A DNA stretch of 12,988 bases from Lachnoclostridium sp. UBA7482 (GTDB lineage Bacteria; Bacillota; Clostridia; Lachnospirales; Lachnospiraceae), in assembly GCA_002479645.1 (NCBI GenBank), contig DLOO01000065.1, positions 76,275-89,262 on the forward strand. The letters run 5' to 3'. Below are positions 1-6,729 of the stretch, in pieces (the first letter of the stretch is position 1; each line of letters starts with the position of its first letter). The position numbers and the translations under genes were made by a program. The notes below the pieces were generated by a model, which saw only the letters and a list, made by a program, of their open reading frames with translations, was not told where the DNA came from and made no database searches.

Positions 1-750
1 CGCCCAGTTCTGCTGATACATCAGATCCGGATATTGCTCCGGGTGCAGTATGGAAAGGATTCGGTCTTGCTGCCAGGACTGAAGCAGCGCCTGATAATCC
101 TGCTGTACATACCAGAACAAGCCCAAAAAGGAAGGGATACCGACCAATAGAGCCACGGTAACAATCTTGTAAGATAGTCCGGCAACAAATACCACAACGA
201 TAAATGTGGACACCAATACAATACTGGTGGAAAGATCCGGCTGGGTAAATACGAGTAAAATCGGAACACCGATTACCGCCAGAGTAATCACAAGCCCCCA
301 GAAGGTGTTGATTTTTTTCCCAAAGGAATCCAGCAATTTTGCCATGACGATAATCAATACAATCTTTGTAATCTCCGAAGGCATGAACTCAAATCCGGCT
401 CCCGGCCGCCCGCCGCCGCCGATTTTAATCCATCGCTGTGCATCATAGTGTTTCCATCCGTAAATCAGATGGAAACGGTCATAAGTAACGTATTTGCATA
501 TCAGCATCAGCAGAATATTGACGAGATACAACGGAATATACAGTTTACAGATAAAGTGATAATCTATCAGGGATACGCAAACCATGATAAATAATCCGGC
601 AAGTATTCCGATAATCTGTTTTTCAAACTGACGTTCGTCCGAATCCTGCAGCCTTTGAATCAGGATTGCACCGATTGCAGCCAAAAGCATAACAATCGCG
701 ACTACAGAAAAGCGGTAATTGCTGATATGATATCCCTTTTGTTTGAACAT
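1..750 (-). CDS. rodA: RodA, SEDS-family peptidoglycan glycosyltransferase, 5' part
   Basis: RodA polymerises lipid II into glycan strands in the membrane, working with a class B PBP in the elongation complex. The frame is open from the ATG at 748-750 to the window edge, giving the first 250 residues of a protein usually near 370-420. The translation is very hydrophobic, with membrane segments near residues 12-30, 46-60, 70-85, 126-140, 150-168, 175-192 and 196-214. SEDS marks are visible: AQRWI (104-108), PSE (124-126) and QPD (170-172). The sequence after DPE-type residues (HPEQY, then YQQNW) also fits RodA. The later catalytic-Asp region lies outside the window. The start has a good GAGAGGAG ribosome site, 16 bases after the minD stop. 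A glycine-rich stretch (111-119) lengthens the loop before PSE. RodA rather than FtsW is inferred from the mre/min neighbourhood. Confidence 0.93.
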   Translation of the reverse strand, partial: MFKQKGYHISNYRFSVVAIVMLLAAIGAILIQRLQDSDERQFEKQIIGILAGLFIMVCVSLIDYHFICKLYIPLYLVNILLMLICKYVTYDRFHLIYGWKHYDAQRWIKIGGGGRPGAGFEFMPSEITKIVLIIVMAKLLDSFGKKINTFWGLVITLAVIGVPILLVFTQPDLSTSIVLVSTFIVVVFVAGLSYKIVTVALLVGIPSFLGLFWYVQQDYQALLQSWQQDRILSILHPEQYPDLMYQQNWA

Positions 751-766
751 GATACTCCTCTCTATG

Positions 767-1537
767 TCATGTTGTTCGGAAGAAAACCTGACGTTTCTGT
801 TCTTCAGTAAGTGACGAGGTGGCATTCAGGAATCTTCTGCTGAGTTCCCCGTATGCCCTGGAACACTTTCCGTGTTCTCCAATGACAGGATTTCCGCGAT
901 TTGTGGAAAGAACCACGGAATCGCTCTCCGGAATAACCCCAAGAACCTCTTCCCCCAGAAGTTCGGAGATGTCTTCGGGTGACATGATTTTGTGTCGCCT
1001 GCGCAAATCGTTTCGCAAACGGTTAATAACAAGATAACGTTCTTTAATCTCGCCGGCGTCCAGAAGCCCTATTACGCGGTCGGCGTCTCGTATAGAGGAA
1101 ACCTCCGGATTTACCACAATGACGGCATTGTCCGCAGCGACTAAGGAGTTTCGGAAGCCTTTTTCAATTCCTGCGGGACAATCAATCAATATGTAATCAA
1201 AATCCTCGCGTAATACAGAGATTAGTTTGGTAATCTGTTCCGGTTCGATGGCATCCTTGTCCGCGCTTTGCGATGCGGCGAGCAGATACAGATTCGGATA
1301 CCGCTTGTCTCGAATCAATGCCTGCTTCATACGGCATCGTCCGCAAATGACATCCAGAATCGTAAAAATTACGCGATTTTCGAGTCCGAGAACAATATCC
1401 AGATTTCTCAACCCCAAATCCATATCAATTAACAGGGTCTGATACCCCGCCATGGCAAGACCGGCGCCCAAATTGGCAACAACTGTTGTTTTACCGACAC
1501 CGCCCTTTCCCGATGTTACGACAGTAACTTTGTGCAT
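767..1537 (-). CDS. minD: Septum site-determining ATPase MinD
   Basis: MinD is a ParA/MinD-family ATPase that dimerises on the membrane with ATP and recruits MinC to block FtsZ assembly away from mid-cell. The 256-residue product has the deviant Walker A GKGGVGKT (10-17, with signature Lys11 and Lys16), the DMDLGLRNLD segment (38-47), Switch II DCPAG (119-123), PEVSSIRDADRVIGLL (144-159) and STNRGNP (211-217), all close to family consensus. The C-terminal tail is unusual: residues 243-256 read LTEEQKRQVFFRTT, which is short and weakly amphipathic compared with the usual membrane-targeting helix (FLKRLF-type in E. coli). The start is set by AGGTGG at 1541-1546. The gene follows minC after a 96-base gap, and rodA begins 16 bases after it, with no minE between. 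Confidence 0.96.
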   Translation of the reverse strand: MHKVTVVTSGKGGVGKTTVVANLGAGLAMAGYQTLLIDMDLGLRNLDIVLGLENRVIFTILDVICGRCRMKQALIRDKRYPNLYLLAASQSADKDAIEPEQITKLISVLREDFDYILIDCPAGIEKGFRNSLVAADNAVIVVNPEVSSIRDADRVIGLLDAGEIKERYLVINRLRNDLRRRHKIMSPEDISELLGEEVLGVIPESDSVVLSTNRGNPVIGEHGKCSRAYGELSRRFLNATSSLTEEQKRQVFFRTT

Positions 1538-1633
1538 GTTCCACCTCTCATTTCTGTAAGCTCTCTGCTTACGATAACATCACATTTTTCCTGTCTTTTG
1601 TTCTTTGGGCAAATGCCTTTTTCTTAAATTGCT
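1538..1633 (-). other. minC-minD intergenic leader with small hairpin
   Basis: This 96-base gap is long for a minCD pair. It contains a perfect 6-bp inverted repeat, GTAAGC/GCTTAC with a 5-base loop, at 1556-1572, plus an AGAGGTGG-type ribosome site just before minD. No U-tract follows the stem, so it does not look like an intrinsic terminator. No convincing -35/-10 pair was found by eye. It could be an RNA-processing or translation-control element; this is inference. Confidence 0.4.
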
Positions 1634-2353
1634 TTATGATAAAACCTCTGAAAGCTCCGATGCCATTGCAAAGGTATCATCCTGAATCGTCTCAATAAGC
1701 ACGCTGCCATTTTCGAGGCGTGCGATTTTGGATGCATTTTCCAAATGCTCCTTCTTTTCAAACTTGAGTTTCTTTTTCAGTTCTTTCTTTGTTAATTCCT
1801 CTTCTTCGTAAATCACATCGCCGATTTGAAGGTGTACAGGGGTGAAGCGGGAGGCAAATACAAATGCATCCGCTGTATTGTTCCTGCCGGCAATAACCTT
1901 TCCGGCTAATGTTCCGAGTACAACAACGCTTCCGCCGGAGATAACGCTTGCACCCTCTTCTACATTGCCGTAAACCACGATGGAGCTCCCGGATTCCAGC
2001 TTCCTGCCTCTTTGCACCACGCCGCTGAAAATCTGTGCTGTCTGGTTGGAAAGACAGCTGATCATATTATCGAGAGACATTTTCAAAAGAGCTTCGTTGT
2101 CCTGATTATTATCAAATACGCAGATGACCTCCAATTCGGTTGTCTCGGAAATAATCCGAAGAACATCCTTCTGCTCCTCATTGGAAAGTATCCGGCCGTC
2201 AAAGGTCAGCGCCATTTTGGCAGCGCCGAGAAATTTGGCGGAATCCTGAAATTTGGCTCGGATTCTTTTACGAAGTTCAGCAAACGGAAGCTCATTATTT
2301 AACTGTAAAATAATGCCGTTCTTATATCCTTTGATTACCACAGAAGTATCCAT
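1634..2353 (-). CDS. minC: Septum site-determining protein MinC
   Basis: MinC inhibits FtsZ polymerisation and is brought to the membrane by MinD. The 239-residue product shows an N-terminal MinC_N-type domain (about 1-100; VVIKGYKNGIILQL and TFDGRILSNEE are typical) and a C-terminal beta-helix domain with the repeating Gly pattern (about 107-180; VVYGNVEEGASVISGG, VVVLGTLAGKVIAG). A lysine/glutamate-rich stretch (182-203) leads to a KIARLENGSVLIE tail (209-221) like that of other clostridial MinC proteins. The usual RSGQ motif, important for MinD binding in E. coli, is not visible; the matching place reads QRGRKLES (114-121). The start has AGAGGA a few bases upstream. Its gaps to the PBP gene and to minD are the two longest in the window, suggesting separate regulation. 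Assignment is supported by minD downstream. Confidence 0.93.
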   Translation of the reverse strand: MDTSVVIKGYKNGIILQLNNELPFAELRKRIRAKFQDSAKFLGAAKMALTFDGRILSNEEQKDVLRIISETTELEVICVFDNNQDNEALLKMSLDNMISCLSNQTAQIFSGVVQRGRKLESGSSIVVYGNVEEGASVISGGSVVVLGTLAGKVIAGRNNTADAFVFASRFTPVHLQIGDVIYEEEELTKKELKKKLKFEKKEHLENASKIARLENGSVLIETIQDDTFAMASELSEVLS

Positions 2354-2391
2354 GAAAAATCCTCTTTTCTTATGTTTTGTCAGCAGACTAT

Positions 2392-2406
2392 GTTTCTATC
2401 GGAAAC
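2392..2406. repeat. Small inverted repeat in the minC leader
   Basis: GTTTC and GAAAC form a perfect 5-bp stem with a 5-base loop, 39 bases upstream of the minC start codon. It is short enough to occur by chance and no U-tract follows it in the direction of transcription. It is noted because it sits next to the larger palindrome pair in the same gap. Confidence 0.3.
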
Positions 2407-2411
2407 CGGCT

Positions 2412-2454
2412 GGTGTATTGATACACCCGTCAAATTATGAATGTGTCAATACAC
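2412..2454. repeat. Paired palindromes / long inverted repeat between PBP gene and minC
   Basis: Bases 2412-2427 form a palindrome with 7-bp arms and a 2-base centre (GGTGTAT-TG-ATACACC). A related half-symmetric site GTGTCAATACAC lies at 2443-2454. Together they make an inverted repeat with 13-base arms (2413-2425 and 2442-2454, one mismatch) and a 16-base loop. The outer arm starts at the last base of the PBP stop codon. On the minus strand a perfect TTGACA occurs at 2444-2449, and the region 17-18 bases further on (GTGTAT/TGTATC) is a weak -10 candidate, so this may be a minC promoter with an overlapping operator. There is no U-tract, so a terminator is unlikely. The repeat is seen directly; the regulatory role is inference. 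Confidence 0.55.
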
Positions 2455-5303
2455 TAGTCTCCCAATTCGATATCCAGTACCGTTCCGGCAAATACATTAC
2501 CGCTGAGGAGCGCCTCGCGATTTTCGTCCTCGAAATAGAATCCATAAATTTCGCGGCATACATATGCGGCGTTGGCCGATGCGTAGCCGTTCGGAATTAC
2601 AACAGTTGCGCAGATCTCCGGACTCGAATACGGAGCAAAGGAAATAAACAGCGCATTATTGGGATGGTTCAAGCTTACCTGAGCAGTACCGGTCTTACCT
2701 GCCACCTTGATTTTCAGGTCGGAAAAGACCTTGCGCAGGGAGGAGGTGTCCGCGTTTACCACGCGGTACATGCCGAGCTTTACGGCATCCCAGGAGGACT
2801 GATCCACGTTGGTAATCAGATTGTGAACGGTTGCAGCATTGGAAAGCATCAATTCGCCATTCTGGGTCACAATTCGATCAAGCAAGGTCAGATTATAACA
2901 GGTACCTTCGTTCGTCAGTGTCGTCAGGTATCTTGCAATCTGAATCGGAGCAAAGCTGTGACCGTAACCGATTGCGGTCCGAACCGCATCCTGACCGGAA
3001 ATAATCGGCTGTGCTTCGGAAATTTCTACGCCCGATTTGTCGGAAAGACCAAAGTAAGACGCATATTTTTTGATGGTAGCAATGCCTTTGGCGTCATCGT
3101 ATTCTCCACGGTCGTTCAGTGACATGCGATAGCCGATTTCGTAGAAGAAATAGTTACAGGAAAACTTAATTGCATCCGTAACCGTAATGTGTCCGTGAGA
3201 ATATTTGCTCCAACAGCTCGGAGAAGGTACAATGGGTTCAAATTTGACCTTATCTTCGATTCTTGTTGACGTCGTAATCAGCTTTTCACCAAGACCCGCA
3301 ATGGATGTCAGCGGTTTGAAGGTGGAGCCGGTTGTCGTCTTGGACGTTGTTGCACGATTGACCATCGGGTAGGACGTATCGCCGAGCAGCCTGCGATAAT
3401 ACTCCATATCCACACTGTTTGTGAGGTAATTATTGTCATAGCTTGGATAAGAAACCAGACAAATGACCTGACCGGTTTTCGGGTCCGTCGTGCAGACTGA
3501 GCCGCTGCAGGGCTCAAGCGCCAGCATGGCCGGCGTGATTTCCAGAAGTTTAATCTTACGCGTCAGGAAATCGTATGCCGAGAGGCTTCCGTTTTGAAGC
3601 CGCTGATAATTTTCGGTATCCTCCGCGAGAATCTTCTGATCGAATAAAATCAGGCATAAATCCCGGCCCTTCAACGTATAGTTGAAAATCAGAGTACGAT
3701 AAATCTTGTTCTGATAGCTTTCGTCGGAACGAAGATTCTTTTCAAGGAACTCGTAAAGGAACTGATACAGTTCGGCGGATTCGTAATAATCCGAACCGAT
3801 ATTGAGTTTATCAAGGGAAATCCAGTTCTGCGTAATTGCATATTGCAGGAACGCATTCAGGCTTGTCTCCTGATTCATATAGGCCTTGTAGTTTTCATCG
3901 TCGGTATCGATTTCGGAATTCAGCAAAATTCCGTAACCATCGCTGCCAAGCTTTTGATATACGTAATCCAGATATTCCCGCATGGTATCACCGGCATCCT
4001 TATTCGTGACGGTATTTTCGGGATTGAGAAGTTCCATCAGACGATTCCAAATCTTCTCCTCTTCCTGCTGATACAGTTCCAAAACTCTTTGTTCTGTTGC
4101 GGAAGCGTCTTTCTCGAGGAAATGCCCGGTATCAATGACATGATTGTGAATGAGTGCATAGTAAGCCTCATAGATTGGAATCTTGATATCGGTTGCATCT
4201 TCGCCCTTCGTCCCGTAATCCATCGTCGGGACAAGCTGCGCAAGCAGAATTGCAGCAATGTTTCGTTCCAGAATGTGATAACATGCAATCTGCATATCGG
4301 AGTCAATTGTCAGATAGAGATTGTTGCCGGATACCGGCTCCTTCGTCAATGTCTTCGAGACAACCTGTCCTCGTTCGTTTACAATAATGGTTGCTTCGCC
4401 GTCAATCCCTGCCAGATACGGCTCGTAGGATTTTTCTACGCCGAGCTTACCGACAATGCTTGACTCGTTATACCGGGCTTCGCTTTCGTTTAACCGGGTC
4501 AGCTCCTCCTCGTTAATCAAACCGACATAGCCGATGATGTGTGCGTAATACAAAGCATTGTTATATACACGTTTGGAAGACTTGGTAATTTCGATTCCCG
4601 GAACCTTTGTCGTATTCTCATAAAAGGAAATGCGTGCCTCATCACTGATATCACTGACAATGCGGAAGGAAAGGTATTTGGGGTACAGAGTAAACAGCTG
4701 ATAACGGTAGGCCATGATTTCCAGGGCGTCCTCGAGATTATATTTGCTGTCAATCTGGAACATTCGGACATTTTTGCTGCCATACCGCAGAAAATCAAAT
4801 ACTTCCTGTGCAGTTGCTGCAATTTCTTCTTCGGTAAGCTCCTCCACGCGTGCGTGACCGTAGGCATTTTTCTTAAAACGCAGCAAACTGTTTCCGGAAA
4901 CAGTAAACTGCAGGCTGCCGTTTTCATCAATGACGATCGGAAAACTGAATTCTCGCTTATATCCAAAATCGCGAAGCAGCTGAACAAGGGAAAAGATGGC
5001 GTCATTTTTCTGGGCATTGGTGGAAAGCAAGGCAGAGTCATACATTTCCAGATTGTACTGCAGGTCGTTATAGGCGAGCAGATTTCCGTCCTTATCATAG
5101 ATCTCCCCGCGGGTTGCCGAAACCGGAACGGTATGCTTATAGGACGTGGAGCCATCCTCGACATTGGCAACCTCGTTGTCCACCATCTGCATCTGGAACA
5201 GACGTGCAATGATAACAAACGTTACCAAAGACAGGATAATCCCTACCGGAAGGATTCGATTGGAAGTCAGATTTTTAAGTTTGTCCCAAAAGGTTTCCGA
5301 CAT
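2454..5303 (-). CDS. mrdA: Class B penicillin-binding protein, PBP2/MrdA type, with large internal insert
   Basis: This is a peptidoglycan DD-transpeptidase, the likely partner of RodA in lateral-wall synthesis. At 949 residues it is far longer than the usual 600-750. It has a short cytoplasmic N-terminus, one membrane anchor (about 17-36), a PBP dimerisation domain (ATRGEIYDKDGNLLAYND, 63-80; VGKLGVEKSYEPYLAG, 284-299) and a C-terminal transpeptidase domain with STFK (660-663, Ser660 nucleophile), SCN (715-717) and KTGT (870-873). Between LTIDSDMQ (331-338) and the DPKTGQVICLVSYP segment (607-620) lies an extra, mostly helical and acidic block of about 235 residues (355-590). The AGGAGG site at 5309-5314 overlaps the mreD stop, so translation is probably coupled. 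The gene is placed between mreD and minC. PBP2 rather than FtsI/SpoVD is inferred from this context. Confidence 0.94.
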   Translation of the reverse strand: MSETFWDKLKNLTSNRILPVGIILSLVTFVIIARLFQMQMVDNEVANVEDGSTSYKHTVPVSATRGEIYDKDGNLLAYNDLQYNLEMYDSALLSTNAQKNDAIFSLVQLLRDFGYKREFSFPIVIDENGSLQFTVSGNSLLRFKKNAYGHARVEELTEEEIAATAQEVFDFLRYGSKNVRMFQIDSKYNLEDALEIMAYRYQLFTLYPKYLSFRIVSDISDEARISFYENTTKVPGIEITKSSKRVYNNALYYAHIIGYVGLINEEELTRLNESEARYNESSIVGKLGVEKSYEPYLAGIDGEATIIVNERGQVVSKTLTKEPVSGNNLYLTIDSDMQIACYHILERNIAAILLAQLVPTMDYGTKGEDATDIKIPIYEAYYALIHNHVIDTGHFLEKDASATEQRVLELYQQEEEKIWNRLMELLNPENTVTNKDAGDTMREYLDYVYQKLGSDGYGILLNSEIDTDDENYKAYMNQETSLNAFLQYAITQNWISLDKLNIGSDYYESAELYQFLYEFLEKNLRSDESYQNKIYRTLIFNYTLKGRDLCLILFDQKILAEDTENYQRLQNGSLSAYDFLTRKIKLLEITPAMLALEPCSGSVCTTDPKTGQVICLVSYPSYDNNYLTNSVDMEYYRRLLGDTSYPMVNRATTSKTTTGSTFKPLTSIAGLGEKLITTSTRIEDKVKFEPIVPSPSCWSKYSHGHITVTDAIKFSCNYFFYEIGYRMSLNDRGEYDDAKGIATIKKYASYFGLSDKSGVEISEAQPIISGQDAVRTAIGYGHSFAPIQIARYLTTLTNEGTCYNLTLLDRIVTQNGELMLSNAATVHNLITNVDQSSWDAVKLGMYRVVNADTSSLRKVFSDLKIKVAGKTGTAQVSLNHPNNALFISFAPYSSPEICATVVIPNGYASANAAYVCREIYGFYFEDENREALLSGNVFAGTVLDIELGD

Positions 5304-5308
5304 GTTTG

Positions 5309-5314
5309 CCTCCT
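5309..5314 (-). promoter_or_regulatory. Ribosome binding site of the PBP gene, overlapping mreD stop
   Basis: AGGAGG ends 5 bases before the PBP ATG. Its first three bases (5312-5314) lie in or beside the mreD TAG stop codon (5313-5315). This fixes the PBP start and suggests coupled translation of mreD and the PBP gene. Confidence 0.8.
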
Positions 5315-5834
5315 ACTGCTTCTGCTCCTCCAGCTTCTTTTGATGTGTTAAAATCAGATGCCGGTAGATAATATCCAAAATCATATAAACTACAATTCCC
5401 GCAACCACGGTATACAAAACCTTGGGAAGCATGATTCTGCGGATGAAAAAAATGATATTGAGTCTTCCGCGAATCAGGAATTCAAAGAGATAAATCAATA
5501 TATCAAATACAAATTCACTGACGCCTAATAAAAGCATCGGGAACAGGGTATCGTTGGGAACATAATATGCTTTCAGATAACCGTTCAGGTAGCCGATAAA
5601 CATGAGAAAAAGTGCGTAAGCGCCAAGGACTCCGCCATTGGTAAAATCAAGCATAAGCCCGCACACAAGTCCGGTCCACATACCGGCGCTTCTTCCCATT
5701 TGGTATCCCGCAGCTACGGTAATCATCAGCAGTAAATCGGGAGCAATTCCTCCGATTTCAATATATGGAAATACTGCGGTTTGCAGCAATATTCCGGCAA
5801 TAATTTCAATTGCGATAATAAAAGCAGTAAACAT
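5313..5834 (-). CDS. mreD: Rod shape-determining membrane protein MreD
   Basis: MreD is an integral membrane component of the elongation complex that links MreC and MreB to the wall-synthesis enzymes. The 173-residue product is the family's usual length and very hydrophobic, with about five or six membrane segments (near 3-22, 30-46, 50-63, 70-88, 98-121, 138-157). The family signature is visible: APDLLLMITVAAGYQ (31-45) followed by spaced glycines and a conserved Asp (GLMLDFTNGG, 59-68). The C-terminus is a charged cytoplasmic tail (HQKKLEEQKQ). The ATG is one base past the mreC stop, with GGGGAG at 5839-5844, so the pair is translationally coupled. Sequence similarity in this family is weak, and position between mreC and the PBP gene adds strong support. 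Confidence 0.93.
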   Translation of the reverse strand: MFTAFIIAIEIIAGILLQTAVFPYIEIGGIAPDLLLMITVAAGYQMGRSAGMWTGLVCGLMLDFTNGGVLGAYALFLMFIGYLNGYLKAYYVPNDTLFPMLLLGVSEFVFDILIYLFEFLIRGRLNIIFFIRRIMLPKVLYTVVAGIVVYMILDIIYRHLILTHQKKLEEQKQ

Positions 5835-5835
5835 A

Positions 5836-6708
5836 TTACTCCCCGTCTTCTTCTGTTACCGGCGACTCCTTAATCGTTGTAATCACCAGTACGGTATTCA
5901 AATGTTCAAAATCAACAACCGGGGTCAGGTACCCCTTCTTCGACAACCCATCCGATTCCAGCTGTATATTCGATATGTATCCAATGAGTATGTTGGGCAG
6001 ATACTTGGTGCTGAGCACCGAGGTGTATACCTTGTGGTTGTTCTTTACTTCGGAATTAACCGAAATATCCCTAACCTCGATAAAGCCGGTATCGAGCAGC
6101 TCCAGATTGCCGCTGACCACGCAGTTATCGGAGGTTTTCTGAATGGAAGCGCTGACATAACTCTTGTCATCAATAATTGAGCGTACCACCGAGTAGTTTT
6201 TTCCGACTTCGGTAATAATTCCGACCAGACCATTGTCGGCAATGACATTCATGTCGACAGCCATCCCCTGCCTGCTTCCTTTATCAATCGTAAAGGTTGC
6301 GTAGTAGCCGCTGGTGTCCTTTGCAATGACATTCGCCCCGACGGTCGGATATTCCACATAAGTTTCCGCAAGCTCCAGAAGCTGCTTGTATCGATCATAA
6401 TCATATAAGTCGGCCTTCAGAAGATCAATCTGGGATTTCAGATCCAGTACGGTTTCCTGCAGTTCTGCATTTTCCTTCTGAAGCTTTTCGACATCATCAA
6501 ATCGGGCAAAGAAATCATTTACTCCGGTTCCCAAAACGGAAATACCTTTCTGCATCGGTGTAATCAGTCCGTGAACGGCACTTTGAATCGGACGAAATAC
6601 ATTTCCGAATTTGTATGAGAAGAAAATCAGACAAATACACAAAAAGGAGCACAACATCAGCATATATTTCGGGTCGCTTTCATACTTTTGACTATTTCCG
6701 CGTCGCAT
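5836..6708 (-). CDS. mreC: Rod shape-determining protein MreC
   Basis: MreC is a bitopic membrane protein whose extracytoplasmic part scaffolds and activates the elongation PBP. The 290-residue product has a charged N-terminus, a membrane segment (about 15-33), a coiled coil (about 71-115; VEKLQKENAELQETVLDLK) and the beta-barrel MreC domain (about 120-280). Family marks include GYYATFTIDKGSRQGM (134-149), NGLVGIITEVG (159-169), SVVRSIIDD (173-181) and the tail segment VVDFEHLNTVLVI (264-276). The start has AAGGAGAA just upstream and is 21 bases after the mreB stop. The last codons provide the ribosome site of mreD. Nothing is missing or unusual in it. Confidence 0.96.
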   Translation of the reverse strand: MRRGNSQKYESDPKYMLMLCSFLCICLIFFSYKFGNVFRPIQSAVHGLITPMQKGISVLGTGVNDFFARFDDVEKLQKENAELQETVLDLKSQIDLLKADLYDYDRYKQLLELAETYVEYPTVGANVIAKDTSGYYATFTIDKGSRQGMAVDMNVIADNGLVGIITEVGKNYSVVRSIIDDKSYVSASIQKTSDNCVVSGNLELLDTGFIEVRDISVNSEVKNNHKVYTSVLSTKYLPNILIGYISNIQLESDGLSKKGYLTPVVDFEHLNTVLVITTIKESPVTEEDGE

Positions 6709-6729
6709 AGAGTTCTCCTTTCCGTTGTC

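Noticed and set aside
21..269. 82-codon minus-strand frame at the left edge
   Set aside because: It is out of frame with rodA, whose hydrophobic reading frame with SEDS motifs covers the same bases.
767..800. Frameshift at the minD 3' end that would restore a standard membrane helix
   Set aside because: The other two frames give no FLKRLF-like sequence and stop within a few codons, so the short tail appears real.
1556..1572. Hairpin before minD as an intrinsic terminator
   Set aside because: The stem is only 6 bp and is followed by a purine-rich ribosome site rather than a U-tract.
2253..3122. 289-codon plus-strand open frame opposite minC and the PBP gene
   Set aside because: It is antisense to two well-supported genes, has no recognisable domain, and looks like a codon-bias shadow.
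4539..5351. 270-codon plus-strand open frame opposite the PBP gene
   Set aside because: It is antisense to the conserved N-terminal part of the PBP, shows no family motif, and is a shadow frame.
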